Assembly: GCA_016000085.1 (NCBI GenBank)
Contig: JAECRT010000015.1
Location: 40,174-73,541, forward strand
DNA from: Sphingomonadaceae bacterium
GTDB taxonomy: Bacteria; Pseudomonadota; Alphaproteobacteria; Sphingomonadales; Sphingomonadaceae
DNA: 33,368 bases
Direction: 5' to 3'
Every line of letters begins with the position of its first letter. Positions within the stretch are counted from its first letter, which is position 1. Both the position numbers and the translations under genes were made by a program. A model generated the notes under the pieces. It did no database searches. It saw nothing but the letters and a program-made list of their open reading frames with translations, and was not told where the DNA came from. Positions 33,274 to 33,368 of the stretch are shown in pieces.

Positions 33274-33318
33274 CACTCTATCGACATGGCCCGAAATTAT
33301 CGGTTAGGGGCTAGAGTG
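33274..33318. repeat. Nested inverted repeats upstream of the last gene
   Basis: CACTCTA (33274-33280) and TAGAGTG (33312-33318) are inverted copies 31 nt apart, enclosing CCGA-AATTA-TCGG (33291-33303). All lie in the 87-bp spacer between the Hsp70 gene and the next start, so they could form an operator or a terminator-like structure. Confidence 0.35.
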
Positions 33319-33341
33319 ACTCGCAGGAAGATGATGACCCG

Positions 33342-33368
33342 ATGACCGACATTTCCAACGTCCAGCCC
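33342..33368 (+). CDS. Start of an unidentified gene (nine codons, cut by window edge)
   Basis: ATG at 33342 opens MTDISNVQP and runs off the window. GGAAG (33326-33330) lies 11 nt upstream, slightly far. The other ATGs at 33331 and 33334 lead to short frames. Nothing can be said about function. Confidence 0.5.

Overview
This 33.4 kb, GC-rich window looks like a piece of an alphaproteobacterial chromosome, most likely a sphingomonad (Sphingobium, Sphingomonas or a close relative). That placement is inferred from the protein styles and gene neighbourhoods: a short non-zinc GltX, hisC paired with a tyrA-type dehydrogenase, metX-metW, and bolA divergent from a J-domain gene. No marker was searched. 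Genes are densely packed on both strands with many 1-4 bp start/stop overlaps. I see no IS element, prophage, CRISPR array, tRNA or rRNA, and no block of foreign composition. No gene-free stretch exceeds 300 bases; the longest are 7422-7645, 10628-10832 and 31717-31961.

Layout. 1-4401: tsaD (cut by the left edge) is divergent from hemC-hemD-inner-membrane coiled-coil protein, followed by a lipase-like alpha/beta hydrolase. 4419-7421: nadE-gltX on the minus strand. A hairpin-rich intergenic segment (7434-7550) separates nadE from divergent prs. 8604-10627: a small membrane protein, a VOC protein, hisN and a second VOC protein. 10833-15728: rpmI-rplT with a clear terminator, a LysE/RhtB exporter, and pheS-pheT. 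15730-18800: a secreted protein of unknown function, an aldose-1-epimerase-like protein that probably starts at CTG, and a group II PLP decarboxylase-like enzyme. 18834-21039: prfC and a GST. 21110-22851: metX-metW. 22932-25936: a D-2-hydroxyacid dehydrogenase, then hisC-tyrA. 25930-28794: a compact ftsE-ftsX-ydcF-plsC operon, divergent from a zinc-finger/TM/DUF3426-like protein. 29862-31054: bolA-pirin, divergent from a J-domain protein. That is followed by a YegD-type Hsp70 without a C-terminal substrate-binding region, and the first nine codons of another gene.

Functional themes are housekeeping: tetrapyrrole, NAD, PRPP, His, Tyr and Met synthesis, translation (GltX, PheST, L35/L20, RF3, TsaD), envelope and division (FtsEX, PlsC, YdcF), and chaperone or stress functions. 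I find no obvious undescribed defence or mobile system. The best second looks are the J-domain/Hsp70/BolA neighbourhood with its structured 245-bp spacer, the hairpin cluster before nadE/prs, the recurring -10-like boxes 5-10 nt before start codons (possible leaderless mRNAs), the probable CTG start at 16374, the ftsEX-ydcF-plsC operon with its divergent zinc-finger gene, and the likely second-type GltX.
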